From Lachnospiraceae bacterium (GTDB taxonomy: Bacteria; Bacillota; Clostridia; Lachnospirales; Lachnospiraceae): a stretch of 64,000 nt of DNA. The DNA lies in contig WRBB01000007.1 of the NCBI GenBank assembly GCA_009779895.1, forward strand, positions 29,165 to 93,164, written 5' to 3'. The notes under the pieces were generated by a model. The model did not search any database, was not told the DNA's origin, and was given only the letters and a program-made list of their open reading frames with translations. Positions 16,260 to 24,995 of this stretch are shown here, one piece after another. Made by a program: the position numbers and the translations under genes. Within the stretch, counting starts at the first letter, position 1. The number at the start of each line of letters is the position of its first letter.

Positions 16260-17372
16260 ATGGCAAGTTTATCACTAAAAGACATTCAAAAAATTTATCC
16301 CAATGGATTCCAAGCAGTAAAAGACTTTAATCTGGATATTGAGGACAAAGAGTTTATCATCTTTGTTGGTCCTTCCGGTTGCGGAAAGTCTACTACACTA
16401 CGTATGATTGCCGGTTTGGAAGATATTTCCGGCGGTAGCCTCGAAATCGACGGCAAAGTTATGAATGATGTTGAACCAAAAGACCGTGATATTGCGATGG
16501 TTTTCCAAAACTATGCGCTTTATCCTCACATGACTGTACGTGACAACATGGCCTTTGGTTTGAAATTACGTAAGGTTCCAAAAGCTGAAATCAAAGAAAA
16601 AGTAGAAGAAGCCGCTCGCATTCTTGATCTGGACAAATTGTTAGATCGTAAACCAAAAGCCCTTTCCGGCGGTCAAAGACAACGTGTGGCCATGGGGCGT
16701 GCTATCGTTCGTCATCCCAAAGTTTTCTTAATGGATGAGCCTCTTTCAAACTTAGATGCCAAATTGAGAGTACAGATGCGGATTGAAATCTCAAAATTAC
16801 ACCAAAACTTAGGTGCAACGATGATTTATGTTACACATGACCAAACAGAAGCCATGACACTTGGTACCAGAATCGTCGTTATGAAAGACGGTATTGTGAT
16901 GCAAGTGGATTCTCCAACAAACCTTTACAATACACCAAACAATCTGTTTGTTGCCGGTTTTATCGGTTCTCCACAAATGAACTTCCAAGATGCGGTCGTA
17001 GCAGTAAATGGCAGTGATGTGACTTTAACCATTGGTGATCATGTATTAAAAGCACCTGCTTCCAAAAAACAAGCCTTGATTGATGGCGGTTATGACGGCA
17101 AAACGATTGTTTTAGGCATTCGTCCGGAAAACATTCATGACGAAGAGTCTATTATTGCTGCAAATCCTGATTCTGTTATCACATCAAATATCAAAGTTTA
17201 TGAGTTATTGGGTGCGGAAGTTTATTTATACTTTGATGTAGAAGGCACACAAATGACTGCACGTGTTAACCCACGTACAACACTTAGAACCGGTGATGAT
17301 GCAACATTTGCATTGGATATGGAAAAAATCCATCTCTTTGACAAAGAAACAGAGTTGACGATTACAAACTAA
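16260..17372 (+). CDS. msmK: Orphan MsmK/UgpC-type sugar ABC transporter ATPase
   Basis: A 370-residue single ABC domain plus a C-terminal TOBE/OB regulatory region. Walker A GPSGCGKST at 37-45, Q-loop in MVFQNYALYPHMTV, signature LSGGQRQR, Walker B VFLMDEPLSNLD, H-loop YVTHDQTEAMT; the C-terminal ILGIRPENIHDE is typical of MalK-like proteins. No permease or binding protein is next to it. In Firmicutes such stand-alone ATPases are shared by several CUT1 importers scattered on the chromosome, which is the likely role here. It does not belong to the five CUT2 systems, which carry double ATPases of their own. Confidence 0.93.
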   Translation: MASLSLKDIQKIYPNGFQAVKDFNLDIEDKEFIIFVGPSGCGKSTTLRMIAGLEDISGGSLEIDGKVMNDVEPKDRDIAMVFQNYALYPHMTVRDNMAFGLKLRKVPKAEIKEKVEEAARILDLDKLLDRKPKALSGGQRQRVAMGRAIVRHPKVFLMDEPLSNLDAKLRVQMRIEISKLHQNLGATMIYVTHDQTEAMTLGTRIVVMKDGIVMQVDSPTNLYNTPNNLFVAGFIGSPQMNFQDAVVAVNGSDVTLTIGDHVLKAPASKKQALIDGGYDGKTIVLGIRPENIHDEESIIAANPDSVITSNIKVYELLGAEVYLYFDVEGTQMTARVNPRTTLRTGDDATFALDMEKIHLFDKETELTITN

Positions 17373-17403
17373 TACCTTAAAATGAAATAGTAGTAAATGG
17401 AGG

Positions 17404-17430
17404 GGCTGTACTACACTGTACAGCCTTTTT
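17404..17430 (+). terminator. Intrinsic terminator after msmK
   Basis: GGCTGTAC and GTACAGCC form a perfect 8-bp stem with a TACACT loop, followed by five T residues. The next gene starts 26 bases later, so some readthrough is likely. Confidence 0.85.
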
Positions 17431-17455
17431 ATGTGCAGAGGATCAAAAGATAATT

Positions 17456-18370
17456 ATGACAATAGAGATAGAAAAAGCATTATCTGAACTAAAAAAACTA
17501 ACCGGAACAGATTTTGAAGTTTCATCAAACTCTGCTGCCAGCCCCGCAGAAACTTTGACACAACTTCGTTATCTCATTACAGCCTATCAAGAGAAGTACA
17601 ACAAAACAGACTTCCTGGTTAGCCTGATGCATGGTCCTATTCCATCCTATGATTTACAAGAACGAGCCAAACGCTTACACATTGACCCAAACATAGCTCG
17701 TGTTATGCTTCTGATTGAGTTAAAATCAGCATCTGAACTGGCTACCGCCACAGAAATTTTAAAAAATCTCGTGGATTCTCGTACAAAAACCTTGTTTGTA
17801 CCAATTAACAAAAACCAAATCGCCCTTTTAAAACCAATCAAAGCCAAAGAAACCAATGAACACATTCGTATGTTTTGCCATATGTTGACCGATACCCTAA
17901 ATATGGAAGCGCTTGTATCCGTTCATCTTTCCTATAGCGAAACATTTCATTCTTTACTAGATCTGGCAGAAGTTTATCGGGAAAACACATTGGCCTTACG
18001 CATTGGAAAGTTATTTCACTCGGATAAAAATGTTTTTCCCAACAACAAACTAGGCGTCGGGCGATTAATTGGTGCATTGCCCCTGAACGTTTGCGAAGAT
18101 TTTATCACAGAACTATTCGGAACGGATTTACCGGAAATCATTGACGATGACACCCAACGAATCATCAGCAGATTTATCCGCAACAATCAAAACATTGCAG
18201 AGACTGCAAAGCAGTTACATATGCATCGAAACACACTTATCTTACGCTTAGAAAAAATCGAAAAAAGCACCGGCCTTGATCTTCGTCAATTTGAAGATGC
18301 CATGACCTTAAAAATTGCTATGATGGTAATGAGTTATTATCAAACAGAAAGGAAACAAAAAAATGAATGA
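17456..18370 (+). CDS. CdaR/PucR-like transcription regulator
   Basis: A 304-residue protein whose last 70 residues form the PucR-type helix-turn-helix (NQNIAETAKQLHMHRNTLILRLEKIEKSTGLDL). The N-terminal part is a helical, GGDEF-like sensory region without a clear ligand motif. It lies directly downstream of the MsmK-type ATPase gene after a terminator, a pairing I have seen in related Clostridia, so control of carbohydrate transport is plausible. Its stop overlaps the next gene's start by 8 bases. Ribosome site is weak. Confidence 0.8.
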   Translation: MTIEIEKALSELKKLTGTDFEVSSNSAASPAETLTQLRYLITAYQEKYNKTDFLVSLMHGPIPSYDLQERAKRLHIDPNIARVMLLIELKSASELATATEILKNLVDSRTKTLFVPINKNQIALLKPIKAKETNEHIRMFCHMLTDTLNMEALVSVHLSYSETFHSLLDLAEVYRENTLALRIGKLFHSDKNVFPNNKLGVGRLIGALPLNVCEDFITELFGTDLPEIIDDDTQRIISRFIRNNQNIAETAKQLHMHRNTLILRLEKIEKSTGLDLRQFEDAMTLKIAMMVMSYYQTERKQKNE

Positions 18371-18869
18371 CGCATTATATGAACACATCGTTGCCCGCAA
18401 ATCCGGCCCTTTAGATTTGGTTAAGAAAATAGGAATCATTGTAGCTTTGGTTTTACTTTTATTCATACTATTTTCTATTCCCACAGTTGGTACATTCGCT
18501 CTGATTATTGTAGCCGGCTTAGGGTTTTTGGCATATCAATTTGTTTTCACAAAATTAAATGTTGAGTATGAGTACGCTTTGTTGAATCATGATATTGATA
18601 TTGATATCATCTATAGCCAACAAAAAAGAAAACGGTTGTTAAGTTTTGATTTCCAACAAGCCGAAATCATCGCTCCCAAAAACTCGCCTCGATTAAACGC
18701 CATTAACCCGGAAAAAACTTATGATTTTACTTCACGGGCCGCAGATGCAAAGACTTATGCCATCGTGATTTCTTTGGAACGAAAAAAAGTCTGTGTGTTG
18801 ATTGAGCCGGATCAAGGTATGATTAATCATATGAAACCTTGGATGGGAAGCAAATTTTTTCTTGATTAA
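18363..18869 (+). CDS. Small membrane protein, DUF6106-like
   Basis: A 168-residue protein with two adjacent membrane helices (about residues 24-60, VALVLLLFILFSI and LIIVAGLGFLAY) and a C-terminal cytoplasmic domain that contains a QQKRKRLLSFDFQQAEI segment. No enzyme motif. It overlaps the end of the CdaR-like gene by 8 bases and ends at a strong terminator, so it is the last gene of the msmK unit. I believe it matches the DUF6106 family found in the same context in Lachnospiraceae, but that is from memory. Confidence 0.72.
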   Translation: MNDALYEHIVARKSGPLDLVKKIGIIVALVLLLFILFSIPTVGTFALIIVAGLGFLAYQFVFTKLNVEYEYALLNHDIDIDIIYSQQKRKRLLSFDFQQAEIIAPKNSPRLNAINPEKTYDFTSRAADAKTYAIVISLERKKVCVLIEPDQGMINHMKPWMGSKFFLD

Positions 18870-18873
18870 AATC

Positions 18874-18919
18874 GAACATCGCAATGAAGTTAAAAAAACA
18901 AAACTTCATTGCGATGTTC
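18874..18919. terminator. Bidirectional terminator between convergent genes
   Basis: A perfect 18-bp stem: GAACATCGCAATGAAGTT (18874-18891) with its complement at 18902-18919, 10-base A-rich loop. It serves the DUF6106-like gene on the plus strand and trxB on the minus strand; T-rich bases flank both sides. Confidence 0.85.
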
Positions 18920-18935
18920 TTAAATTTATGACAAA

Positions 18936-19850
18936 CTAGCGAAACGCTAGGTATTTGCAGGCCGCCAGTGCTGCTACAGCCCCATCTGCTGCCGCCGTAG
19001 TCAATTGCCTCACCTCTTTGGTGCGACAATCACCGGCTGCAAAAATCTGTGGATGTGATGTCATACAATCTTCTGCGGATAACACAAAACCGTAACTATC
19101 CAAAGACACAATCCCACCAAATCTTTCATTGTCCGGCACTTGCCCAATCGCTACAAATACACCGGACACGTCAATAGTGGACTCCGCTTCCGTTTCTTTG
19201 TTGACCAAAACCAAACCGGTTACTTCTGTTTCTCCTACAATCTCTTTAATGGTACTATTTAAAACAAACTCTACATTTTCTTTTCCTCTTAAAACTTCAA
19301 CCAGACTCTCTTCCCCACGAAACGCATCCCGGCGATGAATCAAATAAACCCGATTGCAATAGTTCGACAAAAATTCTGCATCTTCCAAAGCAGTATTGCC
19401 ACCACCATTTACCGCTACATCCAACCCTCTAAAAAATGCACCGTCACAAGTAGCACAATAAGATACACCCGCTCCAATCAACTCCCGTTCTTTGGGAATA
19501 CCTAACTTTCTAGGCGTAACCCCCGACGCAATAATAACCGTTTTGCAAGATATTTTTTCATCCGCCGTCTGTATCACCATCACACCATCTATTTCTTTGA
19601 TATCGATGACCTGCGCCTGCTTGGTTTCCGCCCCTTGATCCTTGGCCTGCTTTAATAAAGCAAAAGAAAATTCCGCACCACTGATACTAGCAATACCCGG
19701 GTAGTTTTCCACATGAAGAGAGGAAGCAATTTGACCACCAAAAGTAGTACCCTCAAATATAATCGTCCTTTTACCTGCACGTTGACCATAAACAGCAGCC
19801 GTCATTCCGGCAGCACCACCGCCAACAATTCCAATGTCATACATCTTCAT
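18936..19850 (-). CDS. trxB: Thioredoxin-disulfide reductase
   Basis: A 304-residue FAD/NADPH flavoenzyme. FAD-binding GGGAAGM near residue 10, redox pair C132-A-T-C135 in SYCATCDGAFF, NADPH-binding GGGNTALEDAEF, and C-terminal FAD motif FAAGDCRTKEVRQL. It passes electrons from NADPH to thioredoxin-like partners. It lies 76 bases downstream of an NrdD that carries its own glutaredoxin-like domain, which suggests TrxB recharges that domain for deoxynucleotide synthesis. GAAAGGGAATG precedes the start. Confidence 0.95.
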   Translation of the reverse strand: MKMYDIGIVGGGAAGMTAAVYGQRAGKRTIIFEGTTFGGQIASSLHVENYPGIASISGAEFSFALLKQAKDQGAETKQAQVIDIKEIDGVMVIQTADEKISCKTVIIASGVTPRKLGIPKERELIGAGVSYCATCDGAFFRGLDVAVNGGGNTALEDAEFLSNYCNRVYLIHRRDAFRGEESLVEVLRGKENVEFVLNSTIKEIVGETEVTGLVLVNKETEAESTIDVSGVFVAIGQVPDNERFGGIVSLDSYGFVLSAEDCMTSHPQIFAAGDCRTKEVRQLTTAAADGAVAALAACKYLAFR

Positions 19851-19867
19851 TCCCTTTCCTTTTGAAC

Positions 19868-19886
19868 GGGCGACTTTACGTCGCCC
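19868..19886 (-). repeat. Short hairpin in the nrdD-trxB gap
   Basis: GGGCGAC and GTCGCCC form a 7-bp GC-rich stem with a 5-base loop, about 20 bases ahead of the trxB start. It could tune trxB expression relative to nrdD. Confidence 0.5.
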
Positions 19887-19926
19887 ATAATCATGTACAA
19901 AGCGGGCAAGCCCACGTCAACACTTC

Positions 19927-22266
19927 CTAGCCTTCAATCCCGTCTATGTAGGCTTTGATGTTTGAAGCATTGCTCATTTTTTGTACACCCTTTTCATCTA
20001 CAACGACCAGCGTAGGTGCTTGTCGTACACCAAATTCTCTCGCCAAATCTATATTTTCTTCCGCATCTACCGTTTTATAAACAATCTTGGCAGCATTTAA
20101 AGATGTTGCGGCAACCTCACAATTGGGACAAGTCTTGGTGGTAAATAACAATGTCTTGGAACCATACGCTTCCAAATTGTGCCCTTCTTCCTTTGCACCG
20201 GCTACATTGTATACTTTTCGTTCTTTATATTCCTGAGACTTACCATCATTCCAATTCTTCACAGGGCGATAATATCCTGTAATACGACTATACACTTCTG
20301 TTTCTTCCTGGCAAGTCGGACAAACCAACTCCTCACCCCGCAAGTAACCATGGTTTTTACAAATAGAATAAGTCGGCGACATCGTATAATAAGGCAGTTT
20401 ATAATTTGTAGCAATGGCACGCACCAAATGGGCCGCCGCATTCCAGTCCGGTAATTTTTCCCCTAGGAATGTATGGAATACGGTACCGGATGTATAAAGG
20501 GTTTGCAATTCATCTTGAATATCCAACGCCTCAAATACATCATCCGTATAACTAACAGGCAAATGAGAACTATTGGTATAATATGGTGTACCGCAATCCT
20601 CCGCCGCCGTAATAATATCACCAAAACGTGCTACATCATGTTTTGCCAAACGATAAGTTGTCGATTCCGCAGGTGTTGCCTCCAGATTATACAATTCACC
20701 ATACAATTCTTGATAATCAGACAAACGCTCACGCATATGATTTAACACTCTCTTGGTAAATGCCTGCGTTTCTGTATGCGTCATATCTTTTTGAATCCAC
20801 TTAGCATTTAAAGCCGCTTCATTCATGCCAATCAAACCAATGGTGGAAAAATGATTGTCAAAGGAACCTAAATATCTCTTTGTATAGGGATACAATCCTT
20901 CTTCTAACAACTTAGAAATAACTTGTCGCTTGGTATGCAAAGAACGAGCTGATATGTCCATCATACGGTTCAAGCGCACAAAGAACTCCTCTTCCGTCTT
21001 TGCCAAATAAGCAATCCGTGGCATATTAATGGTCACAACACCAATGGAACCGGTGCTTTCACCACTGCCAAAAAATCCACCGGATTTCTTACGCAACTCT
21101 CTTAAGTCCAAACGCAAGCGACAGCACATGCTACGCACATCACTTGGTTCCATATCACTGTTGATATAATTTGAAAAGTAAGGTGTACCATACTTGGCTG
21201 TCATCTCAAATAACAAACGATTGTTTTCATTGTCCGACCAATCAAATTCATTGGTAATGGAATAAGTCGGAATCGGATATTGGAAGCCACGTCCTTGTGA
21301 ATCTCCCTCTATCATGGTTTCAATAAATGCTTTATTGACCATGTTCATCTCTTCTTGGCAATCACCATAGGTAAAGTCCACCTCTTCCCCGCCAATAATC
21401 GCCGGTAAATTGGCCAAATCATTCGGTATCGTCCAATCCAATGTAATATTTGAAAAAGGTGCCTGTGTACCCCAGCGAGAGGGAATATTTACACCATATA
21501 TAAAGGACTCAATGCATTTTTTCACATCACGATAACTCAAATTGTCCACTCTCACAAAAGGAGCCAGGTATGTGTCAAAAGAAGAAAACGCTTGTGCACC
21601 CGCCCACTCATTTTGCATAATACCTAAAAAGTTGACCATTTGATTGCAAAGAACACTCAAATGCTTTGCCGGAGCCGAAGTAATACGCCCCATAACACCA
21701 CCAAGACCCTCTTGAATCAGCTGTTTCAAAGACCAACCTGCACAATATCCGGTCAGCATAGACAAGTCATGAATATGAAGATCCGCACCTTTGTGTGCGT
21801 TGTTGATTTCATCATCGTATATCTCAGATAACCAGTAATTGGCTGTAACGGCGCCGGAGTTACTCAAAATCAAACCACCCACTGAATAAGTAACGGTAGA
21901 ATTTTCTTTTACACGCCAATCCGTAATGCGCACATAACTATCTATAATGTCTTTATAATCAACCATCGTCGCATTTAGATTACGAACTTTTTCTCTTTGT
22001 TTTCGATAAAGAATATAGCTCTTGGCAACATCAGCATAACCCGCCTTAATCAACATAGCCTCTACACTGTCTTGCACATCTTCTACCGCAATCAAATTGT
22101 CTTTGATCTTCGGCTCATAATCTGCTGTCACTTTCAACGCCAATAAATCAATAATATCTTGGTTATGATGGCGTTCACAAGCATCAAAAGCCGATTTAAC
22201 CGCCTCTCCGATCTTGGCTAATTGAAACACGGCAATCTTGCCATCTCGTTTTAGAACTTGATACAT
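19927..22266 (-). CDS. nrdD: Anaerobic ribonucleoside-triphosphate reductase fused to a glutaredoxin-like domain
   Basis: A 779-residue class III reductase: N-terminal ATP-cone (MYQVLKRDGKIAVF to about residue 95), ten-stranded barrel core, a cysteine/histidine metal site (ICKNHG then VCPTC), and the glycyl-radical loop RITGYYRP with Gly664. Residues about 700-779 are an added thioredoxin-fold domain with a CPNC redox pair (Cys713, Cys716) and the cis-proline segment VRQAPTLVVV. Usual NrdD proteins end near 700 residues. The fusion and the trxB neighbour suggest thiol-based reduction rather than formate. The activating enzyme NrdG is not next to it in this window. Confidence 0.93.
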   Translation of the reverse strand: MYQVLKRDGKIAVFQLAKIGEAVKSAFDACERHHNQDIIDLLALKVTADYEPKIKDNLIAVEDVQDSVEAMLIKAGYADVAKSYILYRKQREKVRNLNATMVDYKDIIDSYVRITDWRVKENSTVTYSVGGLILSNSGAVTANYWLSEIYDDEINNAHKGADLHIHDLSMLTGYCAGWSLKQLIQEGLGGVMGRITSAPAKHLSVLCNQMVNFLGIMQNEWAGAQAFSSFDTYLAPFVRVDNLSYRDVKKCIESFIYGVNIPSRWGTQAPFSNITLDWTIPNDLANLPAIIGGEEVDFTYGDCQEEMNMVNKAFIETMIEGDSQGRGFQYPIPTYSITNEFDWSDNENNRLLFEMTAKYGTPYFSNYINSDMEPSDVRSMCCRLRLDLRELRKKSGGFFGSGESTGSIGVVTINMPRIAYLAKTEEEFFVRLNRMMDISARSLHTKRQVISKLLEEGLYPYTKRYLGSFDNHFSTIGLIGMNEAALNAKWIQKDMTHTETQAFTKRVLNHMRERLSDYQELYGELYNLEATPAESTTYRLAKHDVARFGDIITAAEDCGTPYYTNSSHLPVSYTDDVFEALDIQDELQTLYTSGTVFHTFLGEKLPDWNAAAHLVRAIATNYKLPYYTMSPTYSICKNHGYLRGEELVCPTCQEETEVYSRITGYYRPVKNWNDGKSQEYKERKVYNVAGAKEEGHNLEAYGSKTLLFTTKTCPNCEVAATSLNAAKIVYKTVDAEENIDLAREFGVRQAPTLVVVDEKGVQKMSNASNIKAYIDGIEG

Positions 22267-22326
22267 CTTTGTATTCTCCTTCCTCTTCCCACCAATATTT
22301 CACTCATTATTTTTCATGGTTCTTTT

Positions 22327-22355
22327 ATTCTACACGTGACCGGGTAGAAAGTCAA
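22327..22355 (-). promoter_or_regulatory. Promoter of nrdD
   Basis: On the minus strand TTGACT (22355-22350) and TAGAAT (22332-22327) are 17 bases apart, about 60 bases before the start codon. No convincing NrdR box was seen. Confidence 0.7.
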
Positions 22356-22360
22356 TCAAA

Positions 22361-22410
22361 AAAACAACATCTTGTGATTAAATATTTATTAAAACACAAG
22401 ATGTTGTTTT
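22361..22410 (-). terminator. Terminator of the system B operon
   Basis: A 16-bp stem (AAAACAACATCTTGTG at 22361-22376 with its complement at 22395-22410) and an 18-base loop; on the minus strand it is followed by a T-run. It separates the eight-gene system B operon from nrdD. Confidence 0.85.
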
Positions 22411-22450
22411 TATAAGGTTTTTTATTTTTCAAATAACATCTGCTTTTTTC

Positions 22451-23401
22451 TTAATTTACAATAAACGGGCACGCTTTTCCCGTTAATACATCCATCAAAT
22501 TTTTCACCGACGCATTTGCCATATTTTCCGTCGCTTCCTTCGTATGGGCACCGGTATGAGGTGTCAGCACCACATTATCCAGCTCAAATAAAGGAGATGC
22601 TTCAGGTGGCTCTACCGCAAAAGCATCTAAGCCCAATCCACCCAATCTACCACTTTGCAGAGCTTCATAAGCATCTTGTTCATGCACCAAGCCTCCCCTT
22701 GATGTATTCACAATAATAACACCCGACTTCATCAACTGAATGGTTTTTTTATTAACATAATGTAAGGTTTCGTCATTGAGCGGAATATGCAAGCTAATTA
22801 CATCTGACTCTTTCATCACATCCATTTGCGTACCATTTTCGATTTCATGTTCCCGGCAATAAGATTCATCCATAAAAGGGTCGTATGCGATGACTTTCAT
22901 ACCAAAACCCTGACCGCAACGAGCAACCACTTTCCCAATGGCACCCAATCCCAAAATCCCCAAGGTTTTGCCTTTTAATTCCATGCCACTGGAACGCACC
23001 CATGCTCCGGATTTCGTCTGTTTATCCAAGTAAGGGATCCGCCTGGCCAACGACAAAATCAAACCCATTGCCAACTCTCCCACTGCTTGGGCATTCACAC
23101 CCGGCGTATTTGTAACAGGTATCCCTGCTTTCTTTGCCGCTTCAATATCCACACGATCATATCCGGCCCCATAACGGGAAATCACTTTTAAATTCGGAGC
23201 CGCTTGTATTACCTTTTCTGTCACAAAATCCAATCCCGCCAAATAGCCGTCACAATCTTTTAATAATTCAATTAATTCCTCTTCCTGCAAAGGTTTCCCT
23301 GTTGGATTAAACACCAACTCTTTGGCAAATTCTCGTAATTTCTCCATTGCGTCTGATTGATTATTCGAATGCATCGATGTAGGTGTCACAAGTATTTTCA
23401 T
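22451..23401 (-). CDS. D-isomer 2-hydroxyacid dehydrogenase
   Basis: A 316-residue NAD-dependent enzyme of the PGDH/glyoxylate reductase family: Rossmann GLGAIG within LGILGLGAIGKVVA, catalytic Arg in NTSRGG, Glu in the AVEPPE region and His in LTPHTGAHT. It is the last gene of system B and would interconvert a 2-keto acid and a D-2-hydroxy acid at the end of the sugar-acid route. Its C-terminal 30 codons have a decayed homologue at about 33.95-34.03 kb. Confidence 0.87.
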   Translation of the reverse strand: MKILVTPTSMHSNNQSDAMEKLREFAKELVFNPTGKPLQEEELIELLKDCDGYLAGLDFVTEKVIQAAPNLKVISRYGAGYDRVDIEAAKKAGIPVTNTPGVNAQAVGELAMGLILSLARRIPYLDKQTKSGAWVRSSGMELKGKTLGILGLGAIGKVVARCGQGFGMKVIAYDPFMDESYCREHEIENGTQMDVMKESDVISLHIPLNDETLHYVNKKTIQLMKSGVIIVNTSRGGLVHEQDAYEALQSGRLGGLGLDAFAVEPPEASPLFELDNVVLTPHTGAHTKEATENMANASVKNLMDVLTGKACPFIVN

Positions 23402-23423
23402 AATAATTCATCCATTCCTTTCT

Positions 23424-24380
23424 CTAGTGATTGTATAAACGCACAAAATTATCATGTGTCATTTTTTCAATTTGTGCCTCGGTAATACCGTATTCTCGCA
23501 ACAAAGGAAAAAAAGACGTAAATAAATAACACAACCCAATCCCCTCGGGATGATATGCTTTTAATCGCTCCCTTGTTGTATCCAAAGAACAAAGTATTTG
23601 ATTGCCATAACCAGCATCTATCAACTCTTTTATAAGCTTTGCTTCACTTTCATCATCATGATACTTAAAACGGCCAATGGTATCAAACTCTAAGGTAATA
23701 CCTTTTTCCAAAACCGGCAAGTAAAATGACAAAGGCTTTATTTCTCTATCCATATGACAAAACATAATCTTACGCGGGTTGATGCCCCATTTTTGTAAAT
23801 ATCCCAGCAATGCCACATGATCCGCTTCTTGGTCAATATGAACTTTCATAGGCACATCACAATGTATCGCCGCTTTTGCCGCCGCTTCAAAACACTTCAG
23901 ATATTGCGGTGTCAATCCAATTACATCAAGAGCTGTCTTAATAATACCGGCACGTAAACCGACAACCCACTCTTTTGGTGCCTTGCTATCTATATCTCGA
24001 AAAACGCCCACTTCCAATTCATGCACATAAACATCTTTTAATTGTTCCAAAGAATAAGTAAATAACCAGTGATCTTTTGGATAAAAAGCATGCTTATGAA
24101 AACCTGTCGAACAAATAATATGGACACCCGTATCTTTTGATATTTGGGCCAGTCCCTCCGCTACCCGATTGCAACCACCCGGTTGTGCATCTACGAGGGT
24201 GTTACCTCCCATGCTTTTAAAAGCACGCACTTCAACCGTACTCTTATTTATATCATCAATACAAAGAGCCTGATTTAATGTTGCAGATACACCTTTGCTA
24301 ATCAATAAGTGTTCATGGCTTTGGCAAAAGCCAATTTCATCCGGTGCTTTTGCCCCATTTACTGTTATGATTTTTTTCAT
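23424..24380 (-). CDS. Phosphotriesterase-family metal hydrolase
   Basis: A 318-residue TIM-barrel hydrolase of the PTE/PHP-like family. Metal ligands are seen as H22-x-H24 in CQSHEHLL, KVHIDQEAD (the His of strand 5), MFCHMDREI (strand 6) and the late CSLDTTRERL aspartate. Family members in sugar operons act as lactonases or phosphate-ester hydrolases. Here it sits between a cupin isomerase and a hydroxyacid dehydrogenase, so hydrolysis of a sugar lactone or phospholactone is the most likely step. The bridging residue (carbamylated Lys or Glu) cannot be assigned with certainty. Confidence 0.8.
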   Translation of the reverse strand: MKKIITVNGAKAPDEIGFCQSHEHLLISKGVSATLNQALCIDDINKSTVEVRAFKSMGGNTLVDAQPGGCNRVAEGLAQISKDTGVHIICSTGFHKHAFYPKDHWLFTYSLEQLKDVYVHELEVGVFRDIDSKAPKEWVVGLRAGIIKTALDVIGLTPQYLKCFEAAAKAAIHCDVPMKVHIDQEADHVALLGYLQKWGINPRKIMFCHMDREIKPLSFYLPVLEKGITLEFDTIGRFKYHDDESEAKLIKELIDAGYGNQILCSLDTTRERLKAYHPEGIGLCYLFTSFFPLLREYGITEAQIEKMTHDNFVRLYNH

Positions 24381-24386
24381 CTTTCA

Positions 24387-24962
24387 TCACCTGCGTGGAT
24401 TGTCTACAATCACAGCTTTTCCGTCTTCTTCCACAATCATTTTACGATAGCCGTTCTCTTCAATTGTGCCATAATCATGACCGGCATCTGCATCAAACGT
24501 ATAAAACAAAACCAAAGGCTCTGAACCCGTATTTACCGTTCTATGTGAATATCTGCGCGGCACATAAACCGCATCCCCTTTTTTAAGAGGTTTCTCAATG
24601 GTATCTCCCTCCGGATTTTCCATCACCATATAACCCGCACCCTGTAAGGTATAATATACCTCCGCCGTTTCCAAAATCGTATGAAAATGACCTTTTGTCA
24701 TATAATACTCATTCCCGATTTTTCCGGGATAAATGACTGTAGTACCAAAAGCCAAATCTCCTTTTCGTTCCGGCGCACCAAGTTCATGAAACTCATAAAT
24801 CATCGGGTCTTCTTTTTTCAAAATCTCTGCTGCTGCATCCGTATCTAAAAAGATATCTTTCACAACAGAAAGAGGACGTTTTGACGTTACCGCACTGTCT
24901 GATTTTCCTGTATCCAAATCAAAATCTACTACAAAGCCATCATTCCAATTAAAGTGATTCAT
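24387..24962 (-). CDS. Cupin-type sugar phosphate isomerase (PgiA-like)
   Basis: ATG 24962 is favoured because GAAAGGAAG lies upstream; the frame is open to 24986. The 191-residue cupin has the metal motif GHFHT with the later Glu in ETAEVYYTLQG, and the second cupin motif PRRYSHRTVNTG. The pattern MTKGHFH and YVPRRYSHRT is typical of archaeal-type glucose-6-phosphate isomerase. In this operon it may isomerise a different aldose or its phosphate. Its stop codon is 6 bases before the next start, so translation is probably coupled. Confidence 0.78.
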   Translation of the reverse strand: MNHFNWNDGFVVDFDLDTGKSDSAVTSKRPLSVVKDIFLDTDAAAEILKKEDPMIYEFHELGAPERKGDLAFGTTVIYPGKIGNEYYMTKGHFHTILETAEVYYTLQGAGYMVMENPEGDTIEKPLKKGDAVYVPRRYSHRTVNTGSEPLVLFYTFDADAGHDYGTIEENGYRKMIVEEDGKAVIVDNPRR

Positions 24963-24995
24963 CCCACTGCTTCCTTTCTCTGACACAACATCTAT

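Noticed and set aside
22267..22360. NrdR box upstream of nrdD
   Set aside because: No pair of the expected palindromic 16-base boxes was found near the promoter.
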